Shown: positions 56,022 to 64,000 of the stretch, one piece after another
Position numbering within the stretch: position 1 is the first letter of the stretch
Layout: each line of letters opens with the position of its first letter
NCBI RefSeq assembly: GCF_017876775.1
Contig: NZ_JAGIOP010000002.1
Location: 434,001 to 498,000, forward strand
DNA from: Mycolicibacterium lutetiense
GTDB taxonomy: Bacteria > Actinomycetota > Actinomycetes > Mycobacteriales > Mycobacteriaceae
Direction of reading: 5' to 3'
Length of the DNA: 64,000 nt
Made by a program: the position numbers and the translations under genes
Notes under the pieces: model-generated
What the model was told of the DNA's origin: nothing
Seen by the model: only the letters and a program-made list of their open reading frames with translations
The model's database searches: none

Positions 56022-57869
56022 ATGCCGTTCAATGCCGGTGACGTCTTTGCCGGGTACACCATTGTGCGGCTTTTGGGCGCCGGTGGCATGGGTGAGGTCT
56101 ACCTGGCCCAGCATCCGCGACTGCCTCGTCTGGATGCACTCAAGATCCTTTCGGTGAACACCACGCGCGATGAGGAGTTCCGCGCCCGGTTCACCCGAGA
56201 GGCAGAGTTGGCCGCAACGTTGTGGCATCCGCACATCATCGGGGTGCACGATCGTGGCGAGTTCGACGGCCGGCTGTGGATCTCGATGGACTACGTCGAA
56301 GGCACTGACGCCAAGCACTTGATCGAGCAGCACCCGTCTGGAATGCCCTTGCCGGACGTGGTGGAGATCGTGACGGCAGTCGCCGAAGCCCTCGACGTCG
56401 CGCACGAACGGAACCTGCTGCACCGCGACGTCAAACCGGCGAACATCCTGGTCACTCCTCCGTCGGGGAGTGCCCGGCGACGCATACTGCTCACCGATTT
56501 CGGCATCGCCCGTGAGGCCGACGACGTCAGTGGCCTCACGGAGACCGATGTGGCCATCGGTACCGTCGCGTATGTAGCGCCCGAGCAGCTCACCGGAAAG
56601 ACGCTCGATGGCCGAGCAGACCAGTACGCCCTGGCGGCGACCGCCTTCCATCTGTTGACCGGAACGCCTCTCTTCGACGACGCCAATCGCATCATCGTGG
56701 CCGGCAACCACCTCTATGCACCTCCGCCCCGGCTGTCCGAGCGTCGTCGCGACCTCGCCCATCTCGACGCCGTGATGGCGAAGGCGCTGGCGAAGCAACC
56801 CGGTGAGCGCTACGCGCGGTGCCTGGACTTCGCCCGGGCGCTGGGCGGGAGCACGGAGGTGTCGACCGCGCCCCAGCCGGTGCCGGTGCGGGATTCCGAG
56901 CCGACGCCCCCTGATACGGGTGGGCACACCGCCCCGCTCGAGATCTCCGACGTCCGTGAGCGGAGCAGCTCACCGGAGACGATGCGGTTGGCCATGCTCA
57001 CATTCCTGGGCACCGCCCGCGACGTTCAGAAGAGACCATCCGGACCTGACGGCGAAGAGGAGGTCTGGACCTTCCGCGTGGAGCGATACGAATCGACCGG
57101 TGAAGCGCACACCGTCGTGCCGGTCGAGCTACGTGGCAACTCCATTACGGGTGAACTTTCCGACGGGGATGTGGTGGAGGTCAGCGGCCCCTGGGATGAC
57201 CGAACGCTGTTCGCCGACTCGGTGGTCAATCATTCGGCCGGGACCCGCGGACGCCGCCGGCGCAACTCGGTCGAAGTGAAGCCAGGTAGTCGCCGCCGGG
57301 CTTTGACGTCCCGTCCGGTGCGCATCGTCCTGATTCTGGCCGTGGTCGCGATGATCGTTGCCACGTCCATCTTTCTCATCCGCGGTGGGGGCTCGTCCGG
57401 GTACAGCGCCCCGCCGCCGATCGTGACGCCCGAGAGTGCGACGGTGTTCTCCCCCGGCGGCTCACCGGACCATCCGGATCAGGCGGGTCTGGCCGTCGAC
57501 GGCGACCCGGATACGTCGTGGTCCACCGATATCTACCAGGATGCCGCGCCGTTCCCGGCCTTCAAAGAAGGCGTCGGCCTGATCCTTCAGCTCCCCTCGC
57601 CGACCGCGTTGAGCGAGGTGACGATCGACGTGCCCAGCACCGGAACAGAAGTCCAGGTTCGTGCGGCCGACAGTGCCCACCCGAACAGCCTGTCCGACAC
57701 CACCGAGCTGACGCCGTACGTGGCGTTACAGCCGGGAGAAAACACCATCACCGTCGACAATCCGACGGAAACCTCCAACGTGCTGGTGTGGATTTCGAAG
57801 TTGGGCACCACCGATGGGCAGAGCCGCACGAGCATCTCAGAGATCATGCTGCGGGCCACAGGCGATTGA
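56022..57869 (+). CDS. Membrane Ser/Thr protein kinase with extracellular discoidin-like domain
   Basis: Protein of 615 aa. Kinase domain about 10-275 with the Gly loop [13 protein letters not shown], Lys in [22 protein letters not shown] and APEQL, so it should be active. Then a Pro-rich juxtamembrane linker and a beta-rich cytoplasmic segment (about 320-405), a Lys/Arg stop-transfer stretch, one transmembrane helix at about 433-454, and an extracellular domain (about 470-615) resembling F5/8 type C carbohydrate-binding modules ([27 protein letters not shown]). It probably senses a cell-wall ligand. ATG 56022 has no strong ribosome site. Confidence 0.87.
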   Translation: MPFNAGDVFAGYTIVRLLGAGGMGEVYLAQHPRLPRLDALKILSVNTTRDEEFRARFTREAELAATLWHPHIIGVHDRGEFDGRLWISMDYVEGTDAKHLIEQHPSGMPLPDVVEIVTAVAEALDVAHERNLLHRDVKPANILVTPPSGSARRRILLTDFGIAREADDVSGLTETDVAIGTVAYVAPEQLTGKTLDGRADQYALAATAFHLLTGTPLFDDANRIIVAGNHLYAPPPRLSERRRDLAHLDAVMAKALAKQPGERYARCLDFARALGGSTEVSTAPQPVPVRDSEPTPPDTGGHTAPLEISDVRERSSSPETMRLAMLTFLGTARDVQKRPSGPDGEEEVWTFRVERYESTGEAHTVVPVELRGNSITGELSDGDVVEVSGPWDDRTLFADSVVNHSAGTRGRRRRNSVEVKPGSRRRALTSRPVRIVLILAVVAMIVATSIFLIRGGGSSGYSAPPPIVTPESATVFSPGGSPDHPDQAGLAVDGDPDTSWSTDIYQDAAPFPAFKEGVGLILQLPSPTALSEVTIDVPSTGTEVQVRAADSAHPNSLSDTTELTPYVALQPGENTITVDNPTETSNVLVWISKLGTTDGQSRTSISEIMLRATGD

Positions 57870-58402
57870 TCGGTGGCTGCGTGGCTGCGTGGCTCCGTTG
57901 GCCGACGCCGCCCAGTGGCCGAATGTAATCGGCTGAATAGCGTTAAGCCTGCGGCGGCGGATGATCCCGGCCGGGCGATCCGCCGTATGTGGCGAAGTGA
58001 TGGTGCCTCAATCGGTTGGCGGGGGCGTGAAACGGGTATTACTCAACCACGGAGTTGTGTGCTGCCGGCGGCCCAGAACGCTGAGGTTCCGGTGGTTCAG
58101 AACGCAGCTGCCGGGACCGACCTCATCCTGCCTCCACGTTGTGTGCAGTGGCAACGCCCCGCAGGTTCTGCGCTCCCGCCCCGCGGCAACCTCCCTGAGT
58201 TCGTCGTACCGGCTCGCCGCCGCTTAGCGATCGGAGTAACAGAGGATCTCCCGCGTGCGCGGGCCATGAACACCGAGAACCAAGGAGTCCGCATGAGCGC
58301 CGGTGAAAGATCGCCCATTAGGTAGAGGCACCAGGGACGCCTTCGAACACTGACCCGGGCAAACCCGCCCACAAACATCTACACCGAAACTAGGTAAACG
58401 CC
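57870..58402. other. Intergenic stretch
   Basis: No supported gene in about 530 bases. A short tandem repeat (TGGCTGCG three times, the last imperfect) lies right after the kinase stop at 57,874-57,897. Confidence 0.4.
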
Positions 58403-58582
58403 ATGATCGTCCTCGGAATCGTCATGATCGTTCTGGGGCTACTCCTCCCCAGTCTCGTCCCCACATTCGCCTTCGCCCATGTCGTACTTGTCATCGGGGT
58501 CATCCTGCTGGTCGTCGGCCTGCTCATGATGCTGATGGGGCGGACGGGTCACGCCGTCGGCGGTCGACGCCACTACTACTGA
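58403..58582 (+). CDS. DUF6131-type small membrane protein
   Basis: Protein of 59 aa: two hydrophobic helices (about 1-24 and 28-48) and the C-terminal signature GRTGHAVGGRRHYY typical of DUF6131. ATG 58403 is preceded by TAGGTAAACGCC, a weak ribosome site. These tiny actinobacterial membrane proteins have no known function and often look stress-induced. Confidence 0.75.
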   Translation: MIVLGIVMIVLGLLLPSLVPTFAFAHVVLVIGVILLVVGLLMMLMGRTGHAVGGRRHYY

Positions 58583-58733
58583 CCGACCCACGGTCATAGC
58601 CGACGACACGGTGCCGACGGCTGCAATCAGCTCCGTGCCTGTCCCCGCTGAGCCGCAGATGGTACGACAACGCCCTGGGGCGCAACCGATTTCACAGTCG
58701 ACCTCGCGTTCCCACAAGTCCGAAGGAGCCGAG

Positions 58734-59018
58734 ATGGCTACCAGCAGTAACGTTTTCATCGTCTTCGTGGTGTTCGCGGTGGCAATGCTCATCGCGGTCT
58801 TCGCGTGGGTGGCGGGCAACAAACGCAGTCAGAAGCCGACATCTGTGCGGCCCCAGCCTGGGGTCTGCCGCAGCCGGGCGACGTCCACCGCAACGCGGCG
58901 CCGACCTCCCCTGAGCAGTTCAACGACCCAGTGGGACCACGCGGACACGATGGATACAGACCCACAGCCACCCCAGACGTGCACCCCTCCTGACGGCAAG
59001 GACCGCCAGAACAATTGA
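58734..59018 (+). CDS. Small single-pass membrane protein
   Basis: Protein of 94 aa from ATG 58734, fixed by GAAGGAG upstream. Residues 6-28 (VFIVFVVFAVAMLIAVFAWVAG) form one membrane helix, followed by NKRSQKP. The remaining tail is Arg/Thr/Pro-rich and low-complexity, unlike the coiled helices of similar proteins, so a frameshift near residue 40 is possible. Function unknown. Confidence 0.6.
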   Translation: MATSSNVFIVFVVFAVAMLIAVFAWVAGNKRSQKPTSVRPQPGVCRSRATSTATRRRPPLSSSTTQWDHADTMDTDPQPPQTCTPPDGKDRQNN

Positions 59019-59134
59019 CTAGCCGGCGGAAGGCCACATGCCCACGGACGCATACGGCCCGGCGTGGGTTTCATCGTGGCGAGCGACGGCTACCCAGCTG
59101 GTCGTCAGCAGCATTTTCACTGACTGGAGGATAG

Positions 59135-60256
59135 ATGCCCCGGACGGTCGGCATTGAGGAAGAGTTCCACCTTGTCGACCTCACGACCAGGCGGTTGGCA
59201 GCGCGCGCACCAGAGCTGCTGCAACTGCTGTCTGACAGTTATGTGGCCGAATTGCAGGGCTGCGTCGTGGAGACGAACGGCGGCGTGGTCAGTACGCTTA
59301 CGGAACTGCGGGCTGATCTGACAGCGAGACGCCGAGTCCTCGTCGATACGGCGTCTACTCTCGGGTTGGGCGTGGTTGCCGCAGGCGCTGTTCCTTTGTC
59401 GGTGCCCAGTGAGATGCGCGTGACCCAGACTTCCCGCTATCAGCAGATGCTTGCCGACTATCAGCTGTTGGCGCGCGAGCAACTGATCTGCGGTACCCAG
59501 ATTCACGTGGGAATCGACGACCGCGACGAGTCGGTCCTGGTGGCCGGCCGAGTCGCGGCATATGTTCCGACTCTGCTCGCATTGAGTGCGAGTTCACCAT
59601 TCTGGTCCGACGGATCTGACACCGGCTATAGCAGTGTCCGCACACTGGTTTGGCAACGATGGCCCACCACCGGTTTGGCTCCCCCGGCCACGTCAGCCGC
59701 GGAGTACGACACGTTGATCTCCAATCTGGTTGCGACCGGGGTGATTAGCGACGCAGGGATGTCATACTTTGACGTTCGCCCGGCCCTGCGAACGCCCACG
59801 TTGGAGCTGCGCGTGTGCGACAGCTGCCCGCGGGCCGACACCATCGTCCTGATCGCGGCCCTGTTCCGCGCGCTCGTAGAACGCGAAGTCGAGGGCCTAC
59901 GCGCCGGGGTGCCTGCCGCCATAGTGGTCCCTCCGCTCGGCCGCGCCGCGTTGTGGCGGGCTGCCCGATCTGGATTGGAAGCCGATCTAGTGGACTTGAT
60001 AGATCCGGCGAGTCGCCCCGCGGGCGATGTGGTCACCGACTTGGTCCAGATGCTCCGCCCACAGCTGCAGGCGTCCGGAGATTGGCAGGCCGTTGAGGAA
60101 TTGGCGCAGCAGGCGCTGGCAGACGGTAGTTCTGCGGCCCGGCAGCGTCGCGCCATGCGCGTGCGCAACAGCCTGCTCGACGTCGTGGACCACCTCGTCG
60201 CCGAGACCGCAGGCGTCGGGTCCGATGCGCACTGTAGTCAAGCTGGATCGGCGTAG
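59135..60256 (+). CDS. GCS2-family glutamate-cysteine ligase (YbdK-like)
   Basis: Carboxylate-amine ligase of 373 aa. GIEEEFHLVD near the N-terminus and CGTQIHVGIDD around residue 126 are the ATP and metal-binding signatures of the YbdK/GCS2 family. It would join glutamate to cysteine or a similar amine. Actinobacteria make mycothiol rather than glutathione, so another product is possible, as with EgtA in ergothioneine synthesis, but no egt genes are nearby. ATG 59135 follows GGAGG. Confidence 0.83.
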   Translation: MPRTVGIEEEFHLVDLTTRRLAARAPELLQLLSDSYVAELQGCVVETNGGVVSTLTELRADLTARRRVLVDTASTLGLGVVAAGAVPLSVPSEMRVTQTSRYQQMLADYQLLAREQLICGTQIHVGIDDRDESVLVAGRVAAYVPTLLALSASSPFWSDGSDTGYSSVRTLVWQRWPTTGLAPPATSAAEYDTLISNLVATGVISDAGMSYFDVRPALRTPTLELRVCDSCPRADTIVLIAALFRALVEREVEGLRAGVPAAIVVPPLGRAALWRAARSGLEADLVDLIDPASRPAGDVVTDLVQMLRPQLQASGDWQAVEELAQQALADGSSAARQRRAMRVRNSLLDVVDHLVAETAGVGSDAHCSQAGSA

Positions 60257-60360
60257 GATCACAACTATCGGCGGTACTTCGTACACGCAACCATTTCGAG
60301 TGTGTCATCGCTGATTTGAAGGATAGGACCGCTTCACGCAGTCCGGGCAGGAGCGTCATC

Positions 60361-60918
60361 ATGACGCCACAGCAGACACGCAAAAATGATCAGAACTCCA
60401 CCGTGCCGGCGCGTACGCCACGCCTGCGGTTGAAACCCAAGGCACCCCAAAGCGGCTATGTTGACGGGGCTTGGTGGCCGCACAGCGACGACCTCAGTGC
60501 CGAGCTACCAGACCTGTTGGCCGTGCTCTCGGTACGTCTGGGCCGCATCGAACGGGTGATGTATCACCTGAAGGCATGGGCCAACGCACCACGAAAGCTC
60601 ATCACCGGAGGGCGCGCGGTGCGCTTGGATGGCTATCGGCGTCAACCGATCAACACCATTGAAGTTCTCGGGCTCGACGGTGACCGGCTCACCCTACTGG
60701 TGATTCCGCCGCATGCCGACGCCGACGACGCTCACCGCACCATGATGACCGCAGCGCAACCCCACAACGCCGCGACCGTCGACGGATTGCTCATGATCAG
60801 CCAGCGAGAACGTGACAGCCGCACGCAGGCATCCAATGCTCAAGAGCGCTGGGAGTCAGAAGGCGGAATGACGCGGCGAGTGAATCTCGAACGTGACTCG
60901 ATGCTCACTCGGCACTAG
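60361..60918 (+). CDS. DUF5994 family protein (paralogue 1)
   Basis: Protein of 185 aa of a mycobacterial family: PRLRLKPKAPQSGYVDGAWWPHSDDLSAELPDLL, then RGAVRLDGYRRQP-type and the HADADDAHRTMM segment. No signal peptide or membrane helix. ATG 60361 is used; an upstream TTG 60316 lengthens it without similarity. It faces a paralogue at 61,170 on the opposite strand. Function unknown. Confidence 0.75.
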   Translation: MTPQQTRKNDQNSTVPARTPRLRLKPKAPQSGYVDGAWWPHSDDLSAELPDLLAVLSVRLGRIERVMYHLKAWANAPRKLITGGRAVRLDGYRRQPINTIEVLGLDGDRLTLLVIPPHADADDAHRTMMTAAQPHNAATVDGLLMISQRERDSRTQASNAQERWESEGGMTRRVNLERDSMLTRH

Positions 60919-60923
60919 CCGCG

Positions 60924-61127
60924 CTATGTGCGGTGATGAAATAGCCCGTGAGGCTTGCGCTTCTCGTCTCCGGCCACCTCAGCCCAGCTGTCCGCCGGAT
61001 AGGTCGCGGGCTGCATCGTTCCGGCTCGGACAACCTCCAGTGACCCGTCGGCGTGTTTGACGTAGCGATCGCCGAAGCGGGCAAACTCATCAGTGATGCC
61101 GTCGTTGCGCGTTACTTGTACAGTCAT
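60924..61127 (-). CDS. Small hypothetical protein
   Basis: Protein of 67 aa starting at ATG 61127 (MTVQVTRNDGITDEFARFGDRYVKHADGSLEVVR), probably a small beta-sheet protein. No family recognised. Lies between the two convergent DUF5994 genes and ends 6 bases from the first. Confidence 0.55.
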   Translation of the reverse strand: MTVQVTRNDGITDEFARFGDRYVKHADGSLEVVRAGTMQPATYPADSWAEVAGDEKRKPHGLFHHRT

Positions 61128-61169
61128 GGTCAAATCCGATCCCTGACGACATCGCCAGCGTTGTGGTCT

Positions 61170-61721
61170 TCAGAATGCGGTCACCGGATGCGTATTCGGG
61201 GACGCGCTGTATGGTTTGGGTATTTCTGATTCCCAGCGCTGCTGGGCAGCGCTGGCTCGGTCCAAGCTGATCCGGACGCGCGGGTCGATTCCGAGAAGGC
61301 GATCCACCCGGGTCTCGTCGCAGGGATGTGCGGCCCTCATCATCGTCGTGTGCGCGTCGGAGGCTTCCGCATGCACAGCCAAGACCAGCAAATCGAGTCG
61401 ACGGAATCCAGGTCCTAGCAGGCTGATGGTTGAGATCGGTTGGCGCTCATACCCGTCCAGCTTGACTGGACCGCTGCCAACGTAGAGTTTTCGCGGCGCG
61501 GGCCGCCAGTCAGACAATCGGTAGAGCACCCGTTCAACTTGCCCCAGCCTGACCGGCAGCCCTACTAGAAGGTCGGGAAGTTCAGCACAGAGATCATCAC
61601 CGCGAGGCCACCATGCCCCATCGACGAACCCACTGCGTGGCGCCGTCGGTTTCAACCGCAACCTCGAAATACGCGACAAGCCTTGCGGCCGTTGCCCATT
61701 CTCAACCACTTGTAGCGTCAT
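61170..61721 (-). CDS. DUF5994 family protein (paralogue 2)
   Basis: Protein of 183 aa sharing SRLRLKPTAPRSGFVDGAWWPRGDDLCAELPDLL, VKLDGYERQPI and HAEASDAHTTMM with the paralogue at 60,361. ATG 61721. It precedes the small hypothetical gene on the same strand and may be cotranscribed with it. Function unknown. Confidence 0.75.
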   Translation of the reverse strand: MTLQVVENGQRPQGLSRISRLRLKPTAPRSGFVDGAWWPRGDDLCAELPDLLVGLPVRLGQVERVLYRLSDWRPAPRKLYVGSGPVKLDGYERQPISTISLLGPGFRRLDLLVLAVHAEASDAHTTMMRAAHPCDETRVDRLLGIDPRVRISLDRASAAQQRWESEIPKPYSASPNTHPVTAF

Positions 61722-61939
61722 GTGGACGCCCCCATCTATGGCCGATCGAATCGGCTTTATTGAATTGATGCTCTCAAACCCGAATGGGCAATCTGCAATG
61801 ACGGAGCACCAACACGTTTAACGGTACTCGCAGTCACATGAAAAAGCGAGAGTCGAGACTGCATTGGGCCAGGCTCACAAACATCTGTCGAGCCGGCGAT
61901 GAAAGGCGACGGGAGTGTCAATCCTCAACTGAACAAGCA

Positions 61940-62854
61940 TTATTGACGGCGATCATCACGAATCGTGTTGCATGGAGGGCAATTTTGCACAGCAATGCGC
62001 CAGACTGGCTGCGCACCCGGTTCGAGCAGACGCTTGGGGTGCATGCCGTCGACCTGGCCGATGAACGGCGGATGGATGCTGTAGCCGAGCATGCGTCGGA
62101 TGTCCTCGGAGACCGCGCGCACGGTGTCGCGGGTCATCGACAACGTGAACGCTTCCTGCGGCCGCAGCCACGGTTCGCAGTACTGCGCCGTCAGCGCCAG
62201 GCGAGCGTTCGAGGATCGGTTGGCGCCTCCCCCGTGCCACAGCGTCCCGGGAAAGAACACGCACGACCCAGCGCTCATCACCACCGGTTCACGTTCGTCA
62301 GGCTCGGGCAATCGATCGCCCCACTCATGGCTGCCCGCGACGATGTCGGTGGCGCCGTTGTCGGCGGTGAAGTCATCGATCGCCCAGATTGTGGCTGCGC
62401 CCAAGGCTTTTCGTGGCCTGGGCAACGGGTAGAAGCCGTCGTCAGTGTGCAGCATCTGCGCCTGCTCCCCCGGCAGGATCTTGATCACCTGCAACATCGA
62501 CAACAGGTAGTTCGGCATGAACAACCGATCCAGCAGCGCCAGCACGCGCGGATGGTCGGCGATCCGGTCGCAGCTGCGGGTCTTGTTCAGCACGCTGTAC
62601 ACCCGCTGGGTGGCGTGTCCTTCAAACCCGTTGCGGCCCGGCAGATCCAACAGTGGACCCACAGATTCCCGAATCTCGTCGAGCTCGGCCGCAGTGAGCA
62701 GATCAGGCAGGATCACGTATCCGTCGCGCAGCACCGCCGCCAGGTCTGCGTCTGCTACCGCAGGGTCCACCTGCTCGCCACTACTGCGGGTCCGCCGGTA
62801 GGTACCGGCCAGGTCGCCGGCCAACTCCGTCAACGAGGTCACTTCAGTGCTCAT
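61940..62854 (-). CDS. Phytanoyl-CoA dioxygenase (PhyH) family protein
   Basis: Fe(II)/2-oxoglutarate oxygenase of 304 aa. The iron site is visible as HTDDGFYPL (His, Asp) and the distal His in LWHGGGANRS; the 2-oxoglutarate Arg is in NARLALTAQY. Members hydroxylate acyl-CoAs or small natural products. It is divergent from a TetR gene across 35 bases containing a palindrome, so the TetR protein is the likely regulator. ATG 62854. Confidence 0.85.
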   Translation of the reverse strand: MSTEVTSLTELAGDLAGTYRRTRSSGEQVDPAVADADLAAVLRDGYVILPDLLTAAELDEIRESVGPLLDLPGRNGFEGHATQRVYSVLNKTRSCDRIADHPRVLALLDRLFMPNYLLSMLQVIKILPGEQAQMLHTDDGFYPLPRPRKALGAATIWAIDDFTADNGATDIVAGSHEWGDRLPEPDEREPVVMSAGSCVFFPGTLWHGGGANRSSNARLALTAQYCEPWLRPQEAFTLSMTRDTVRAVSEDIRRMLGYSIHPPFIGQVDGMHPKRLLEPGAQPVWRIAVQNCPPCNTIRDDRRQ

Positions 62855-62866
62855 GGGTCACCCTCA

Positions 62867-62898
62867 CCGAAACATAACTGACTTCTGTTATGGTTCGG
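62867..62898. promoter_or_regulatory. TetR operator between phyH-like and tetR genes
   Basis: CCGAAACATAAC and GTTATGGTTCGG form an 11-of-12 inverted repeat with an 8-base spacer. The right arm covers the ATG at 62,890, implying a leaderless or very short leader transcript and tight autorepression. Confidence 0.65.
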
Positions 62899-63477
62899 AC
62901 TATGGCACGCGCGCCGGTCGGACGTCAACAACTTCTCGACGCGGCCCGCGAGGAACTCGTCGCCGGAAACGGTGCCTTCGAACTCAGCGGGCTGACCCGC
63001 CGCGCCGGGTTGAGCACCGGCGCGCTCTACCACCACTTCGGATCAAAGAGTGGTCTGCTGACGGCGATCTATGAGGGCTTCTACGACGGGCTGCGACACG
63101 CGATCGCCGATGCTCACCTGCCCAACGGCGACTGGGCTACTCGGGAACGCGACCGCACCCACCGTTTCGTCGCCTATCACCTCGCCGACCCGCTGGCGCC
63201 GATCCTGCTCAACCGCACGGCCAGCGACCCGCAGCTCACCGAGCTCGAGGCTGCCTACGTTCATGACCTCATGGACAACGCCGCCGTCAACATCCGCCAC
63301 GGCCAGCAACTGGGTGAACTCCCAACGGACCTGGACCCCGACAGCGCGGGCGCTTACGTCATCGGCGGCCTGCGCCACGGCATCGCACAACAGCTCCGGG
63401 TCACCCCGACGCCGAGTTCCGATCAAGCCACACAAACGCTGTGGCGCTTCACCGCTGCCGTCCTCGGCATCACCTAG
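62890..63477 (+). CDS. TetR-family regulator
   Basis: Protein of 195 aa with the TetR N-terminal domain: RQQLLDAAREELVAGNG, LTRRAGLSTGALYHHFGSKSGLLTAIYEG (recognition helix). The C-terminal ligand domain is all helical. Starts at ATG 62890 or 62902; the operator overlaps the first. Divergent from the PhyH-like gene it likely controls. Confidence 0.87.
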   Translation: MVRTMARAPVGRQQLLDAAREELVAGNGAFELSGLTRRAGLSTGALYHHFGSKSGLLTAIYEGFYDGLRHAIADAHLPNGDWATRERDRTHRFVAYHLADPLAPILLNRTASDPQLTELEAAYVHDLMDNAAVNIRHGQQLGELPTDLDPDSAGAYVIGGLRHGIAQQLRVTPTPSSDQATQTLWRFTAAVLGIT

Positions 63478-63485
63478 ACCGAGAG

Positions 63486-63872
63486 TCAGCTTCGGTCGTC
63501 TTGACCGCGGCCGGCGATCCGGCTCAGGGTGGAGATGCCCGGGAGGTTCGTCAAGGTCCGGAAGACGTCGTTGCCCGTGTTGATCAGCGATTCGAGCTGT
63601 GGCAGGAGACGGTCCAGGGTGCGGAACATCGGGTCGGCCATGGCCATGTACCGTTCGGTCCGGTCGATCGTCATGTTGAGGCGTTCGGTCGCGACCGCAA
63701 GATTCTCGAGGAGATCGGGTAATTGGGCGGCAAGTTGAGCTGACGCCGGCGGAATGCGCATGGCGCCGCTCGCCACCGCCTGTGCAGCACCGACCGCGGA
63801 CTGGGCCGTCTCGACCGCCGCCTGAGCGGCCGACCTAAGGTCGCTGGGTTTAGGTACCTTCTGGCTACTCAT
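63486..63872 (-). CDS. Hypothetical helical protein
   Basis: Protein of 128 aa, Ala-rich and amphipathic (SDLRSAAQAAVETAQSAVGAAQAV, LPDLLENLAVATERLNMTIDRTERY), likely a coiled-coil or phasin-like helical protein. No signal peptide. A similar layout is seen in unnamed mycobacterial proteins. Convergent with the TetR gene. Confidence 0.65.
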   Translation of the reverse strand: MSSQKVPKPSDLRSAAQAAVETAQSAVGAAQAVASGAMRIPPASAQLAAQLPDLLENLAVATERLNMTIDRTERYMAMADPMFRTLDRLLPQLESLINTGNDVFRTLTNLPGISTLSRIAGRGQDDRS

Positions 63873-63946
63873 ACCGTTAACTGTCCCCCCACATGGGTCA
63901 CGTCATCACCAATATGCTCGAGCTGACCCGCACGAGAGGAACTCGC

Positions 63947-64000
63947 ATGAGCACATCCCCGACACCGATCGACCCGGACGCACCGGTGCTGGTGACGGGC
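63947..64000 (+). CDS. Start of a probable NAD(P)-binding Rossmann enzyme (partial)
   Basis: Only 18 codons are inside the window: MSTSPTPIDPDAPVLVTG. The APVLVTG ending is how extended SDR/epimerase-type enzymes begin their first beta strand and dinucleotide motif. AGAGGA precedes the ATG. Confidence 0.45.
   Translation, partial: MSTSPTPIDPDAPVLVTG

Noticed and set aside
57873..58325. 150-codon frame after the kinase
   Set aside because: No motifs, no ribosome site, and unusual Arg/Pro-rich composition.

Overview
The window is high-GC actinobacterial DNA, most likely from a Mycolicibacterium/Mycobacterium or close relative. This rests on several genes recalled from mycobacteria: a GarA-like FHA protein, DUF5313, DUF5994 and DUF6131 proteins, FadA5/FadA6-type steroid thiolases, an Icd1-type isocitrate dehydrogenase, an Rv0081-like ArsR regulator beside a hyc-type operon, and GTP-dependent PEPCK. 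Frequent GTG/TTG starts and ATGA/GTGA overlaps fit as well. All identifications come from reading motifs; no database search was run. I see no rRNA, tRNA or CRISPR array.

Region by region: 0-3.1 kb holds an L,D-transpeptidase, a Cys-rich copper-storage-type protein and small secreted or membrane proteins. 3.5-13.7 kb is a Tn7-like unit (TnsA, TnsB, TnsC, TniQ). Its cargo is an OLD-nuclease/UvrD-helicase pair with Gabija (GajA/GajB) architecture, followed by an unknown protein and an XRE-ImmA/IrrE metalloprotease regulator. 14.4-19.2 kb has PhoU, a degenerate receiver, DUF5313, ArsR-SulP and an FHA protein. 19.2-25 kb has two thiolases, a fadA5 remnant, a tnpB remnant and a malic-enzyme-like protein.

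25.8-30.6 kb holds a class III aminotransferase gene destroyed by an IS3-family element (with an internal deletion) and an IS21-family element with exact ends and a 6-bp target duplication. 31-44.9 kb is a metabolic island: icd and a fadA5-like thiolase on the minus strand, then, divergently, a six-gene complex-I-like/hydrogenase-related operon (hyc/Ehr type), its ArsR regulator, a second malic-enzyme-like protein, pckG and a PAS-ANTAR protein. The large subunit of the complex lacks all NiFe-ligating cysteines. TTGCTAA-type operator sites recur ahead of several of these genes, suggesting one ArsR regulon for redox or hypoxia adaptation.

46-55 kb is an IS-dense zone. An IS3-family element is interrupted by a second IS3-family element that is itself interrupted by an IS30-family element. 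The inner 2,837-bp nested unit is present a second time, inverted, inside another small gene, and each copy has its own target duplication. 55-64 kb carries an alpha/beta hydrolase, a Ser/Thr kinase with an extracellular carbohydrate-binding-like domain, small membrane proteins, a GCS2-type glutamate-cysteine ligase, two DUF5994 paralogues, a PhyH dioxygenase with a divergent TetR regulator, and the start of a probable Rossmann-fold enzyme.
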